Source of the DNA: Terriglobia bacterium
Lineage (GTDB): Bacteria; Acidobacteriota; Terriglobia; Bryobacterales; Bryobacteraceae
Assembly (NCBI GenBank): GCA_020073145.1
Contig: JAIQFS010000023.1
Location: 1 to 63,394, forward strand
DNA length: 63,394 nucleotides
Direction of reading: 5' to 3'
This document shows, in pieces, positions 28,597 to 37,388 of this stretch. The notes beneath the pieces were generated by a model. It worked only from the letters and a program-made list of their open reading frames with translations. It was not told where the DNA came from and did no database searches. Made by a program: the position numbers and the translations under genes. Positions within the stretch are counted from its first letter, which is position 1. Every line of letters starts with the position of its first letter.

Positions 28597-30309
28597 ATGA
28601 CGCCCCGCTCGTACCTGGCTCTAACGGTTTGCCTTCTGCTGACGGCGGCCTGTTCGAGCCAGAAGACGGCGCCCTCGGCATCCAAGGCAGCAGCGCCAGT
28701 GGTTTACAGTGCGAACGGCTGGTCTGCCGCTGAGCGCGCGGAGTTCTACCACCTCGCCGAAGGCAGCGAGCTGATGCCCTACGCCCTGCTCGCCAATATC
28801 GTCAGCGTGAAGACGGGAAAACCCTTTTTGCAGCAGATGGAGCGATTCGGATTCGTGGCCGATCCTCCCGGTTCATCCAATCCGCACGGATTGCCTATCG
28901 GTATCACTACGGCCCGGTCGAGAAACGGCGGCACCACCGGCATCGAGGTGGCGGGCTTCAACTGTGCGGCGTGCCACGTGGCGGAGATCACCTTTCACGG
29001 CAACCGTCTGCGAATCGATGGCGCCCCTTCGCTGATCAATCTGCAGGCCTATCAGTTGGAGTTAAAGGACTCCCTGGACGCGGCCCTCCGGGATCCGAAG
29101 AAGGTTCTGGCGCTGGTCGTCGCCATCGACCGGCAACAAGGCGCGCCCGATACCCCGTCCGACCAGGCCGCGTCCGCGTACGCCGATGACGCCTCGCTCC
29201 GGGGTGCCGGCGACGTGCCGGAAGCGTCCACCGCGGATCCTTCCTTTCACTCCGTTCCCTCCAAAACGGCGGATACCGCTACACCGCCTGGCGCTCGTAG
29301 AGATCTCACCTTTGGCGAGCGCATGCAGCGGGATGTGGCCCTGCTGAAGTCGCGGCTGGCTTATCTGAAAAACGGCCGCCTCCTGGTGGACGGCACCCAG
29401 CCCGGTCCGGGCCGCGTGGATGCTTTCGGGGCCGCGCGCAACCTGCTGTTCCCGAAGTCCGCTGTGAAAATGCAGTCGCCGGTTAGCTTCCCGTTCATCT
29501 GGAGCGTGCCGGACAACACGCAACGCGCGGCCGGCGCCGAGGTGGGTTGGATTCACTATGATGGCAATACCAATTCCATCCTCGAGCGAAACATCGGGCA
29601 GGCCCTGGGAATGGGCGCGGTCTTCGATCCCAAGACTTACGAGTCCACGCTGCGAATCCAGAATCTGCACCGGCTGGAAGTGCTGACTCACCAGTTGCAG
29701 CCTCCGAAATGGCCGGCGGATGTGCTGGGCGCGATCGACGCGGCCAAAGCCAAATCAGGCGAGCAGATTTTCAACGACAAATGCCAAGGTTGCCATCAGG
29801 ACCGGCTCGTCACTCTAGTCGAAATGGGAACGGACCCGAACCGCGCCAACAGCTTCGGACAGCCGGTCCAAGGTAAGCCTTTCCCCAGCGCGGTAGCGCC
29901 GATTCTGGGCGCGCTCAAAAAGCGGGCCTTTCAGGACGATGGCGTGAGCCAGGCCGAGCAGGCCGCAATGGATGCGCGCCCCGTGATTTGGCGCGCCACG
30001 GGAAAGTATCTCGCCCGGCCGTTGCAGGGCATTTGGGCGACGCCTCCCTACTTGCACAATGGTTCGGTTCCCACGCTCTACCACTTGCTCCATCCGGAGC
30101 AACGTCCCGCCAGGTTTGGGGTCGGGAATCGAGAATATGACCCGGAGAAAGTCGGCTATCAGAGCGCTCTCACCGGAGGCCCCGGCGTCTGGACCTACGA
30201 CACGACCCAGCCGGGCAACAGCAATATCGGTCATGCTGGAGACCGGTTCGGCACCACCCTGCTCGAGGATCAGAAGGCCGCGCTGCTGGAGTATCTGAAG
30301 ACCCTCTGA
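28597..30309 (+). CDS. RoxA-like di-heme c-type cytochrome, lipoprotein
   Basis: The 570-aa product carries a lipobox signal (LLLTAAC, Cys19) and two heme c motifs, CAACH in the first third and CQGCH around residue 390. The C-terminal pattern PLQGIWATPPYLHNGSVPTLYHLL plus REYDPEKVGY is that of the RoxA/LatA-like and cytochrome-c-peroxidase-like group. RoxA proteins oxidatively cleave polyisoprene, but most relatives are uncharacterised, so only an extracytoplasmic di-heme redox role is safe. It is monocistronic and converges on a cupin gene. Confidence 0.82.
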   Translation: MTPRSYLALTVCLLLTAACSSQKTAPSASKAAAPVVYSANGWSAAERAEFYHLAEGSELMPYALLANIVSVKTGKPFLQQMERFGFVADPPGSSNPHGLPIGITTARSRNGGTTGIEVAGFNCAACHVAEITFHGNRLRIDGAPSLINLQAYQLELKDSLDAALRDPKKVLALVVAIDRQQGAPDTPSDQAASAYADDASLRGAGDVPEASTADPSFHSVPSKTADTATPPGARRDLTFGERMQRDVALLKSRLAYLKNGRLLVDGTQPGPGRVDAFGAARNLLFPKSAVKMQSPVSFPFIWSVPDNTQRAAGAEVGWIHYDGNTNSILERNIGQALGMGAVFDPKTYESTLRIQNLHRLEVLTHQLQPPKWPADVLGAIDAAKAKSGEQIFNDKCQGCHQDRLVTLVEMGTDPNRANSFGQPVQGKPFPSAVAPILGALKKRAFQDDGVSQAEQAAMDARPVIWRATGKYLARPLQGIWATPPYLHNGSVPTLYHLLHPEQRPARFGVGNREYDPEKVGYQSALTGGPGVWTYDTTQPGNSNIGHAGDRFGTTLLEDQKAALLEYLKTL

Positions 30310-30325
30310 ACCAACTCCGCCGCCG

Positions 30326-30757
30326 TCAGCCCTCGCTCCCGCGCAGTTCAATCACACAATACCGGCAGGGTATCGCGCCGGCATTGCGGGCGCTGTGCAT
30401 CTGGTTGGAGCCGAAGTAAATCACAGAGCCTGCCTCGGCTAGGTCCTTCCGGCCTTCCAGGGAAGTCTCCACTGTCCCCTCAATCACGATTACGATTTCC
30501 TCATGTTCGTGCTTGTGCGGAGCGTGTGTGGGCTCGCCTGGTCCAAGGATGGTTTCGTGCATTTCCAGACGGAACCCAGAGTGGGTCGCGCCGTGGAAAA
30601 ATAGGCGCCCTTTCTTCTTCGAGTCGCCGATGTAAGGAATCCGGGGGCTGTGATAGACGGTCGAGGGCAACTGCCCCGGCAGTCTCGGCTGCGTCGCGGC
30701 GTTGGCCGCGGTCAGCATCGGGAGGAGAAACTGGAGATCTCGGCGTGACAGAATCAT
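30326..30757 (-). CDS. Small exported cupin-domain protein
   Basis: The 143-aa product begins with a short Tat-like or Sec signal (MILSRRDLQFLLPMLTAANA), so it is probably periplasmic. It has a single cupin barrel with metal ligands in PHKHEHEEIVIVIEG (His, His, Glu) and the distal His in SNQMHSARNAG. Function could be a dioxygenase, isomerase or sugar binding; nothing decides. The ATG at 30757 is preceded by GGAAAGG at good spacing; another in-frame ATG lies two codons upstream. Confidence 0.75.
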   Translation of the reverse strand: MILSRRDLQFLLPMLTAANAATQPRLPGQLPSTVYHSPRIPYIGDSKKKGRLFFHGATHSGFRLEMHETILGPGEPTHAPHKHEHEEIVIVIEGTVETSLEGRKDLAEAGSVIYFGSNQMHSARNAGAIPCRYCVIELRGSEG

Positions 30758-31102
30758 CGGCATCCTTTCCGTGTCGCAAGCCAGCCGATCGGCAAGCCCG
30801 CGAAGCCTGCAGCCGATGCCATTGTCCGCCCGTCGGAAGTCATCGGCTCTCAACTGAATCGTAATCCACCTGCAAACCGTCACGGGTTCGTCTTGACGCC
30901 GAAGAGAGGGAGCAGTCTGAGCGGGCCGTTCCGTTCCGGAATGCCGTCCTCGCGCCGTTTGCGTCCGCGTTGTTGTTACCAAAACGGAATCCACCTGTCA
31001 CCGCAAAACAACGAGCCTTCCGTAGACTCGCAAACAGTCCGGTCCGCGCCAGCTTGCGAGTGCGAACCGATATTCTCATCTCCAAAACGAAAGGTGAATT
31101 CC
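30758..31102. other. Intergenic region between divergent cupin and phosphoesterase genes
   Basis: No gene, repeat or RNA is recognised. AAGGTG before 31103 is the ribosome binding site of the phosphoesterase. Confidence 0.4.
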
Positions 31103-32353
31103 ATGACCAAGAAAGCCATCGCACTGAGCCTGCTGGCTGCAGCCGTTGCGACCGCGGCCTACGCCGATGACGACGGTTTCAATGCCGGATCGATTCCGCG
31201 CCTGAACCACGTCTTCCTCATCATGATGGAGAACCACGGCTACGGACAGATTCTGAATAACCCCAACGCGCCGTTCATCAACCAGATGGCGAAGTCCGCC
31301 AACTCGGCCACGAATTACTTCGCCATCGGCCATCCCAGCCTCACGAACTATCTGGAAGTGGTCGGCGGATCCAACTTCGGCGTGCAGACCGACAACTATC
31401 CCGACTGGCATAGCATGTCCTGCACCACCAACCTGGTCTCGAAAACGCCTGCCACCGACAACCCGGCCAGTCCGAACATCTGCCCGATCTGGGGCTTCGG
31501 CACGGACGCGGCCACTCCCGCCCTCGACCTCACCAACGAAACCCAGGGCCCTCCCGGCGAGGTCAATATTGATGGAGTCCAGTCGTTCCCCGCGGCCCAG
31601 ACGGCCGGCGAAACCATTGCCGATCAACTGGTCGCGATTGGGCGCAGTTGGAAAAGCTACCAGGAAAGTCTGCCTCCCGGCGGCGCCAACCTGGTCAATT
31701 ACAGCGACGGCTTCTTCACCAACAATACGGATTTCAGCACTATCCTGCCGGCCCTCAATCCCCCTCTATCACAAAGCGACGTCGTAGCCCTCTACGCCGC
31801 CAAGCACAACCCCTTCGTCTACTTCCGCAGGGTGCAGGAAGGCCACGACCCGCGCAATAGTCTGAACAATTCGGTCGATTTCGAGAGTCCCAACGGCCTG
31901 TTTGCCGACCTCAGCTCCGGCAACGCGCCGGACTTTTCCTTCATCGCCCCCAACCAGTGCAATGACCAGCACGGGCGCGGCAACGGCGGCGCCTTCTGCA
32001 ACTTCGATCCCACCGACAACGGCACGCAGGCCGGCCTCAATCCGGCCCTGATTCTTCGCGGTGACGTCACGGTGCAGCGGATTGTGAGTGCGATCAAGAG
32101 TTCCGATACCTGGCGTCACGGCAACAATGCCATCGTCGTGGTGTGGGACGAAAATGACTACAGCCTCAAGCCGAACACCAACCAGGTGATGCTCATCGTC
32201 GACACTAGCTATGGCGTCCACGGAGTTCAGAGCACGCGGCGCTACACTCACTTCTCTTTGCTCAAATCGATCGAGGCGGGTTTCGGGCTACCCTGCCTGA
32301 ACCATGCCTGCGATGCCGGCGCTGCGGTGATGTCCGACCTGTTCCACCGGTAG
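31103..32353 (+). CDS. Secreted phosphoesterase (phospholipase C/acid phosphatase family)
   Basis: The 416-aa exported protein has a signal peptide (MTKKAIALSLLAAAVATAAYA) and the PF04185-type alkaline-phosphatase fold. It opens with HVFLIMMENHGYGQIL (metal-binding Glu/Asn), continues with FAIGHPSLTNYLEVVGGSNFG, and ends with the metal-site VVVWDENDYS and RYTHFSLLKSIEAGFGLPC stretches. It is probably a periplasmic or extracellular phosphomonoesterase or phospholipase releasing phosphate. The ATG at 31103 is set by the signal peptide and the AAGGTG site. Confidence 0.88.
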   Translation: MTKKAIALSLLAAAVATAAYADDDGFNAGSIPRLNHVFLIMMENHGYGQILNNPNAPFINQMAKSANSATNYFAIGHPSLTNYLEVVGGSNFGVQTDNYPDWHSMSCTTNLVSKTPATDNPASPNICPIWGFGTDAATPALDLTNETQGPPGEVNIDGVQSFPAAQTAGETIADQLVAIGRSWKSYQESLPPGGANLVNYSDGFFTNNTDFSTILPALNPPLSQSDVVALYAAKHNPFVYFRRVQEGHDPRNSLNNSVDFESPNGLFADLSSGNAPDFSFIAPNQCNDQHGRGNGGAFCNFDPTDNGTQAGLNPALILRGDVTVQRIVSAIKSSDTWRHGNNAIVVVWDENDYSLKPNTNQVMLIVDTSYGVHGVQSTRRYTHFSLLKSIEAGFGLPCLNHACDAGAAVMSDLFHR

Positions 32354-32415
32354 ACGTCACGGGAGGGGTGAGCCGGGCGGTTCTTGTCCCCCAAGCCGCT
32401 CGGCCCTCCCGGCGT

Positions 32416-32961
32416 TCAACCCGTGGCGGTGCTCAATCGTTTCAGAGGCGCAGTCCAGGTAGCGGTCTGCCCGCCGTCCCCCTTCCACCCACGCCACGCT
32501 GCGTTGGCTACCCGCACTACCTCTTCAGCGTCGAATGGTTTCGCCAGAACATCGTAGCCGCCAAGATTGAGCACCTCCGCCCAAAGAGGCTCATCGGCGA
32601 GGCGGGAGCACACAATCACCCTGGGCGGCTGTTTCAGGCGGTCGGCGGCCTGGAGCACATCCTGCCAGCATCCATCCTGCTGCTCCCTCTCGCAGAGGAC
32701 GACGGCAATCGGGTCCCGCCTCAACCACTGCAACGCCTGGCCGTAGCTTCGGCTGCGGCGCCAGATCCAGTTGGGGTGGTTGAGGATTTGCGGCAGCCAG
32801 GCATGATCGTCCGCCACGGGACTGACCAGCAGAACGGGCGCCCGCTCATCCGGCCACTGAAACAGACTTCGCGCCCGGCTCACGCTTTGGTATGCCGGTG
32901 AATCGTGGGCTTTTCCGTTCCGCACATTCCCAGTCTGGAGCGGTCTCCCGTTTGCCGCCAT
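32416..32961 (-). CDS. Receiver-like (pseudo-receiver) protein
   Basis: The product is about 180 aa with a single CheY-like fold after an N-terminal linker: APVLLVSPVADDHAWL (beta1 and acidic pair), PIAVVLCEREQQDGCW (beta3), VIVCSRLADEPLWAEVL (beta4), and the conserved Lys in YDVLAKPFDAEEV. The phosphoacceptor position after VVLC is Glu, not Asp, so it may be locked in an active-like state or phosphorylation-independent. No output domain follows. ATG 32961 is a guess; an in-frame GTG at 33015 is an alternative. It lies just downstream of the DsrE gene on the same strand. Confidence 0.7.
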   Translation of the reverse strand: MAANGRPLQTGNVRNGKAHDSPAYQSVSRARSLFQWPDERAPVLLVSPVADDHAWLPQILNHPNWIWRRSRSYGQALQWLRRDPIAVVLCEREQQDGCWQDVLQAADRLKQPPRVIVCSRLADEPLWAEVLNLGGYDVLAKPFDAEEVVRVANAAWRGWKGDGGQTATWTAPLKRLSTATG

Positions 32962-33037
32962 ACCGCCGGAACAGTAGAATCCCTCCCCAGACGCGGGTAG
33001 CCGCACTGGTTTCACAGAGGCACTAGCCCCAAAGAGT

Positions 33038-33460
33038 CTAGTGAACGTACGCCCAGCCGGCCTTTTGCTTGCGCACCACTTCCGCGACTCCGGAATCCAC
33101 CTGCGATGCGAAGGGAAACAGGTCTTCCGTCTTCACGTTGAGGAACTTCATCGCGTTCTGGCACGCCGCCAGCGTCACCCCGCTGTCGGCCAGGCGTTTC
33201 AAGCGCTCTTCATAAGCGGTGTTCTTCTTGAGCAGCATATTCAGCCCCGGACCGAAGAACACCACCTCCACCTGAACGCCGTCCTTGGAAAGCGCGTTCT
33301 GGAGATTGGTTACGTGAGCCACCATCATGTCCCAGGCCTGCCCTTGAGGTTCGGTCAGCTGAAAAACTACCTGGTATTTCGGGTTGCTGGATGTTTGCGA
33401 CACCGCGGCGAACACCGCGACCAGCGCTACTGCGGCGACGGCCAGAATCGATTTCTTCAT
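33038..33460 (-). CDS. Exported DsrE-family protein
   Basis: The 140-aa product has a signal peptide or membrane anchor (MKKSILAVAAVALVAVFAAV) and a DsrE/DsrF-like domain: YQVVFQLTEPQGQAWDMMVAHVTN, GVQVEVVFFGPGLNMLLKKN and the putative sulfur-carrying Cys100 in TLAACQNAMK. DsrE-type proteins relay sulfane sulfur; exported forms would act in the periplasm. An AGGAGG site precedes the ATG. It is divergent from the cbb3 oxidase genes across 97 bp, and a paralogue sits at the other side of the block (38331-38813), so it is probably part of the sulfur-oxidation set. Confidence 0.85.
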   Translation of the reverse strand: MKKSILAVAAVALVAVFAAVSQTSSNPKYQVVFQLTEPQGQAWDMMVAHVTNLQNALSKDGVQVEVVFFGPGLNMLLKKNTAYEERLKRLADSGVTLAACQNAMKFLNVKTEDLFPFASQVDSGVAEVVRKQKAGWAYVH

Positions 33461-33507
33461 AGGTTCCTCCTGGGGGGCGTAACGGCACGATCTCAGTATC
33501 TCCAACA

Positions 33508-33547
33508 TGATAGTGCATCGGCGGCGAGCTCTTCGATTACACTATCA
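33508..33547. promoter_or_regulatory. Inverted repeat in the divergent dsrE-ccoN promoter region
   Basis: TGATAGTG (33508-33515) and CACTATCA (33540-33547) are perfect 8-bp inverted repeats with 32 bp between equivalent positions, about three helical turns. It sits between two divergent start codons (33460 and 33558) and is a good candidate operator coordinating both directions. Confidence 0.5.
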
Positions 33548-33557
33548 AGTTGTGCCG

Positions 33558-34994
33558 ATGAGCCAGAACGTCAGTCCGGCAGCCACGCCAGCGGTCGAGA
33601 CCCGTCTCGTCTACGCTCACGGCCTGGCCGCCATCGTGACCCTGCTGATCTCGGTGGCGTTCGGAATCCTGGCGTCGATCGAACTACTGGTACCGGATCT
33701 GGCCGGCAACCCCGCCTGGCTCAGTTGGGGCCGCCTCCGCTACGACCACACCCAGGGCATCATGCTCGGGTGGCTGGGCAACGCTTTCTTCGCGTTCCTC
33801 TATCACGCCGTGCCGTTGCTCACCGGGAGGCCGGTCACCAGCGCGCGGCTGGGCCAGTGGATCTTCGGCCTCTGGAATTTCGCCGTGGTCGCGCCCGGCT
33901 GGGTGCTTGTGCTGGCCGGCTTCAGCCAGCCGCTGGAGTGGGCCGAATTCCCCATGGTGGTCGACGTCTTCGTGGTGATCGCGCTGGCGCTCGCCATCAT
34001 CCAGTTCTTGCCTCCCTTCTTCCGGCGTGGACTGGAAGATCTTTATGTCTCCAGTTGGTACGTCATCGGCGGGCTGGTGTTCACGCTGCTGGCGTACCCC
34101 ATGGGCAACTTCGTGCCCGAGTTGGTGCCGGGGGCCCGCGGCGCAGCCTTTAGTGGACTGTGGATTCATGACGCCGTTGGCCTGTTCGTCACTCCCCTGG
34201 CGCTGGCGATCATCTACTATGTGATTCCCGCCGCCACCCGCCGCCCGATCTTCAGCCACTTTCTCTCGATGCTCGGCTTCTGGCTGCTGTTCTTTCTCTA
34301 TCCGCTGAACGGGACGCATCACTACATCTACTCGGTCATCCCCATGAGCGCGCAGATCGGCGCCATCACGGCGTCGGCGCTGCTGGGTGTCGACGTGATC
34401 ATCGTGGTGGCCAATCTCCTCCTTTCTCTGCGTGGCTCAGGCGTCTTCTCGCGCGACGTGGCCTTGCGCTTCGCCGCCATGAGCACCATCTTCTATCTGG
34501 TGGTGAGCATCCAGGGCTCGGTGCAGGCGCAGATGTCCGTTAACCAGGCGGTCCACTTCTCCGACTGGGTGATCGGGCACTCTCACCTGGCTATGCTCGG
34601 CTTCGCCACCTTCGCGGCAGCGGGCGGACTGGCGCACGTCTGGCAGCGTATTCCTTGGGCTCGCTACAACGCCCGCGCGCTCGACTGGTCCTACTGGCTG
34701 CTGTTCGCCGGCGTGATCCTCATGGTGACGGATCTGACCGTGGCCGGCCTGGTGGAGGCTCGCTTGTGGCAATCGGCCGCGCCCTGGCTCGATTCCGTGC
34801 GGGCCGCGCGGCCGTATTGGCTGATCCGCACCGGGTCCGCCATTCCCATCGCGGCCGGCTTCATCGCGTTGCTTCTCGGTCTGACCACTGGTCCCAAGGG
34901 CGCGGGCCTGCAATCCGTCGAACAGACTATCGGGCTGGAGCCGGTTCGCGAAATCGCGCCGCGCCTGGCGCCGGCGGCCTCGGAGGCTTCGTGA
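33558..34994 (+). CDS. ccoN: cbb3-type cytochrome c oxidase subunit I
   Basis: The 478-aa heme-copper oxidase subunit has about 12 transmembrane helices. Heme and copper ligands are visible: YDHTQGIML for low-spin heme, WIHDAVGLFVTPLALAIIYYVIP with the Cu His and the cross-linkable Tyr region, NGTHHYIYSVIP with the His pair, and DWVIGHSHLAMLGF with the remaining heme His. It reduces O2 to water and pumps protons. It overlaps the following CcoOP gene by 4 nt (GTGA). The ATG at 33558 is selected because the upstream in-frame codons run through the putative operator. Confidence 0.93.
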   Translation: MSQNVSPAATPAVETRLVYAHGLAAIVTLLISVAFGILASIELLVPDLAGNPAWLSWGRLRYDHTQGIMLGWLGNAFFAFLYHAVPLLTGRPVTSARLGQWIFGLWNFAVVAPGWVLVLAGFSQPLEWAEFPMVVDVFVVIALALAIIQFLPPFFRRGLEDLYVSSWYVIGGLVFTLLAYPMGNFVPELVPGARGAAFSGLWIHDAVGLFVTPLALAIIYYVIPAATRRPIFSHFLSMLGFWLLFFLYPLNGTHHYIYSVIPMSAQIGAITASALLGVDVIIVVANLLLSLRGSGVFSRDVALRFAAMSTIFYLVVSIQGSVQAQMSVNQAVHFSDWVIGHSHLAMLGFATFAAAGGLAHVWQRIPWARYNARALDWSYWLLFAGVILMVTDLTVAGLVEARLWQSAAPWLDSVRAARPYWLIRTGSAIPIAAGFIALLLGLTTGPKGAGLQSVEQTIGLEPVREIAPRLAPAASEAS

Positions 34995-36217
34995 GTCGCG
35001 ACGCGGGACGCTTTCTCCGCATGTCGTACGTGGTGGCGAGCGTCGCCGGGGTGGCCTTCTTCGTCATGTCCGTCGCGTTGCTCGGCATCTGGCCCGGCCA
35101 CGTGTTGGAAGATGAAACCCGGACCATGTCTCCCGAACATCCCCTCGGTCTTACCGTCAGCGAGCAGCGCGGGCGCGTCATCTACGGCCGCGAAGGCTGC
35201 GCCTACTGTCACACTCAGCAGATCCGCTACCTGCACGCCGATATGGCGCGATTCGGCTCGCCCACGTTGGCCTGGGAGACGCGCTTCGATTATCCGCACC
35301 TGTGGGGCACTCGCCGCATCGGGCCCGACCTGGCCCGCGAAGGCTCCACCCATTCCGAAGACTGGCACTTCGCTCACTTGTATGCGCCGCGCACCCTGAT
35401 GGCGGACTCGGTCATGCCGGCCTACCCGTCGTTGTTCGATGGCTCTCCCGACCGCCCCCGCCAGGAAGCCCGCGATTTAGTCGCCTACCTGGACAGCCTC
35501 GGCCGCGCGCGGGAGCTGGCGGGGCCTGAGGGCGAAGCGCACGCGCGCACTGCGTGCCAGTGCCCGGACGACGAGATGGCGCAGATGGCGTTTCACGCCA
35601 CCGCTCTGAACGCCAATCCCGCGCGTCCGCGCCGGCAGGGCGCCGCGCCGAAGTTAGCCCCAGCCGGGAACCTCGGCCGCGGGCAGCAACTCTATGCGCA
35701 CAATTGCGCCAGCTGCCATGGAGCGCGCGGCGAAGCCGACGGACCGGGCGCTGCCGCGCTGCATCCGCGGCCGGCCAATCTCGCCGGGCATGAGTACACG
35801 GTGGATCGCCTCGGCTATGTTCTGTGGAACGGCGTCGCCGGAACCGCCATGCAGGCATGGCGCGATCTTCCCACGCAGGATCTCGCTGCTCTCGCCCGGG
35901 CGGTCGGCGGGTTTTACGTGGCGCAGCAGCAGCCCACCGTTCCGGTGGATCTCCTCGATCTGGGCGCTCGCGTCTACAAGGCCAATTGCGCCCAGTGCCA
36001 CGGCGACGCCGGCGCCGGCGACGGGTCGGCCGTGGGAGAGCTGCGCATCACGCCGGCCGATTTTCGCGGCGCGCGCCCCAGCGTCGCCGAGAGCCTCCGC
36101 GCTCTGCGCAATGGCGTGGAAGGCACGCAAATGGCCCCGTGGACCGGGAGATTGAGCGAGGCCGAACTGTCGGCTGTCGCCTATTATGTGCGCGGCTTCT
36201 ACCAGGAGCGCCCATGA
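34991..36217 (+). CDS. Fused CcoO-CcoP-like tri-heme subunit of cbb3 oxidase
   Basis: The 408-aa product joins two oxidase subunits. Residues 1-175 are CcoO-like: membrane anchor (~12-33), heme motif CAYCH (70-74) in REGCAYCHTQQIRYL, and Met ligand in SVMPAYPSLF. Residues ~225-408 are two cytochrome c domains like CcoP, with CASCH (239-243) and CAQCH (333-337). The separate CcoP membrane anchor is missing, so the single N-terminal helix holds all three hemes. The gene starts at a GTG overlapping the ccoN stop. It should carry electrons from periplasmic donors to CcoN. Confidence 0.88.
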   Translation: MSRDAGRFLRMSYVVASVAGVAFFVMSVALLGIWPGHVLEDETRTMSPEHPLGLTVSEQRGRVIYGREGCAYCHTQQIRYLHADMARFGSPTLAWETRFDYPHLWGTRRIGPDLAREGSTHSEDWHFAHLYAPRTLMADSVMPAYPSLFDGSPDRPRQEARDLVAYLDSLGRARELAGPEGEAHARTACQCPDDEMAQMAFHATALNANPARPRRQGAAPKLAPAGNLGRGQQLYAHNCASCHGARGEADGPGAAALHPRPANLAGHEYTVDRLGYVLWNGVAGTAMQAWRDLPTQDLAALARAVGGFYVAQQQPTVPVDLLDLGARVYKANCAQCHGDAGAGDGSAVGELRITPADFRGARPSVAESLRALRNGVEGTQMAPWTGRLSEAELSAVAYYVRGFYQERP

Positions 36218-36399
36218 TCACCGGCATCATTGTCGGCGCTGCCCTGGTCTTCGCCGCCGGATTCCTGGTCGCTTGGTTGGTGCGGCCGGACCTGCGGACT
36301 TGGATCGAGCGGCCCAAGTACCGTTTCCAGGCAAATGTGGAAAACTATGACCATATCCGGTGTGGCGGCCCGGGCTCGGAGGGGGGTAAATCCGCATGA
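36214..36399 (+). CDS. Small single-helix membrane protein of the cbb3 operon (CcoQ-like position)
   Basis: This 61-aa gene overlaps both neighbours by 4 nt (ATGA at each end). The product has one transmembrane helix (residues ~3-23, MITGIIVGAALVFAAGFLVA) and a charged soluble tail ending in a Gly-rich stretch. Size, position and topology resemble CcoQ/FixQ accessory subunits that stabilise cbb3 oxidase, but sequence identity cannot be claimed. Confidence 0.75.
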   Translation: MITGIIVGAALVFAAGFLVAWLVRPDLRTWIERPKYRFQANVENYDHIRCGGPGSEGGKSA

Positions 36400-37385
36400 G
36401 TGAACGCGAACCGCCAAGTGAACGAGGCGGCATGACCGCCGTGGTTCTCGCCTGCTGCGCCGTGGGAGCGGTTACGATCGGCGCCACCCTCACTCTAGGG
36501 CCGCGCCGGTTCACACTTTCGCGCGCGAACGTGCCTGCCATCGCCACCGAGGAGTACGGAAAACGCCTCCTGGCCGAGACCACGGAACTGCTCGGCCCGC
36601 ACAATCCCGATCCCAAGATGCATTACTCCGGAAGCGGTTTGACCTGCGGTTCCTGCCACCTCGGGACGGGAATGGAGCCCGGCACGCTGGGCCTGCTGCA
36701 GGCCTCGGAACGCTACCCGCGATTCTCTCCGCGCACCGCCGGCATGACCGATATCGAAGACCGCGTCAATGAGTGCCTGCAGCGCAGCATGAATGGGCGC
36801 GCACTCCCCGTGGATAGCCCGGAGATGGCCGCCATGGCGTCTTACATCCGTTCGCTGGGTGACCGCAACGCCGCCATGGGCGCCAGCCTGCGCAAGGCCA
36901 AAGAGCCGCCCGCGTTCAAGACTCCGGACCGCGCGGCCGATCTCAAAGCCGGCAAGCAGGTCTTCTCCGACCAGTGCGCCAAGTGCCACGGGGCCGACGG
37001 CGCGGGTCTGCTGGCCACGGCCAACCCCATCCACGGGTACGTGTTTCCTCCCGTCTGGGGACCCGAGAGCTTTAATGACGGCGCCGGCATGCATCGGGTT
37101 CTCACCGCGGCCCGCTTCATCAAGGCGCGCATGCCGCTGGGCAAGGCCGACCTCACCAACGACGAGGCCTTCGACGTCGCGGCCTTCATCAATTCGCAGC
37201 CCCGGCCGCACATGGCCAACCTCGATCGCGACTTTCCCGACCGTACGGCCAAGCCGATCGACACCGGCTACGGGCCTTACGCCGATTCCTTCCCCATCGA
37301 GCAACACCAGTTCGGCCCGTTTGCACCCATAGAGGCGTATTATAAGAAGCTAAAGAAATCCAAATCCCCAGGGAAGAAAGGCTGA
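36396..37385 (+). CDS. tsdA: Thiosulfate dehydrogenase, di-heme (TsdA-like)
   Basis: The 329-aa product has an N-terminal anchor or uncleaved signal (residues ~12-35) and two heme c domains: CGSCH (84-88) and CAKCH (194-198). The TsdA hallmark, an axial Cys ligand for the active-site heme, is present as Cys127 in DRVNECLQRSMNGRAL, and a Met ligand candidate (Met246) lies in FIKARMPLGKA. FPPVWGPESFNDGAGM and DVAAFINSQPRP are typical of the family. It couples two thiosulfates to tetrathionate in the periplasm. The direct coupling to cbb3 genes suggests electrons go straight to the oxidase. Confidence 0.92.
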   Translation: MSEREPPSERGGMTAVVLACCAVGAVTIGATLTLGPRRFTLSRANVPAIATEEYGKRLLAETTELLGPHNPDPKMHYSGSGLTCGSCHLGTGMEPGTLGLLQASERYPRFSPRTAGMTDIEDRVNECLQRSMNGRALPVDSPEMAAMASYIRSLGDRNAAMGASLRKAKEPPAFKTPDRAADLKAGKQVFSDQCAKCHGADGAGLLATANPIHGYVFPPVWGPESFNDGAGMHRVLTAARFIKARMPLGKADLTNDEAFDVAAFINSQPRPHMANLDRDFPDRTAKPIDTGYGPYADSFPIEQHQFGPFAPIEAYYKKLKKSKSPGKKG

Positions 37386-37388
37386 CCC

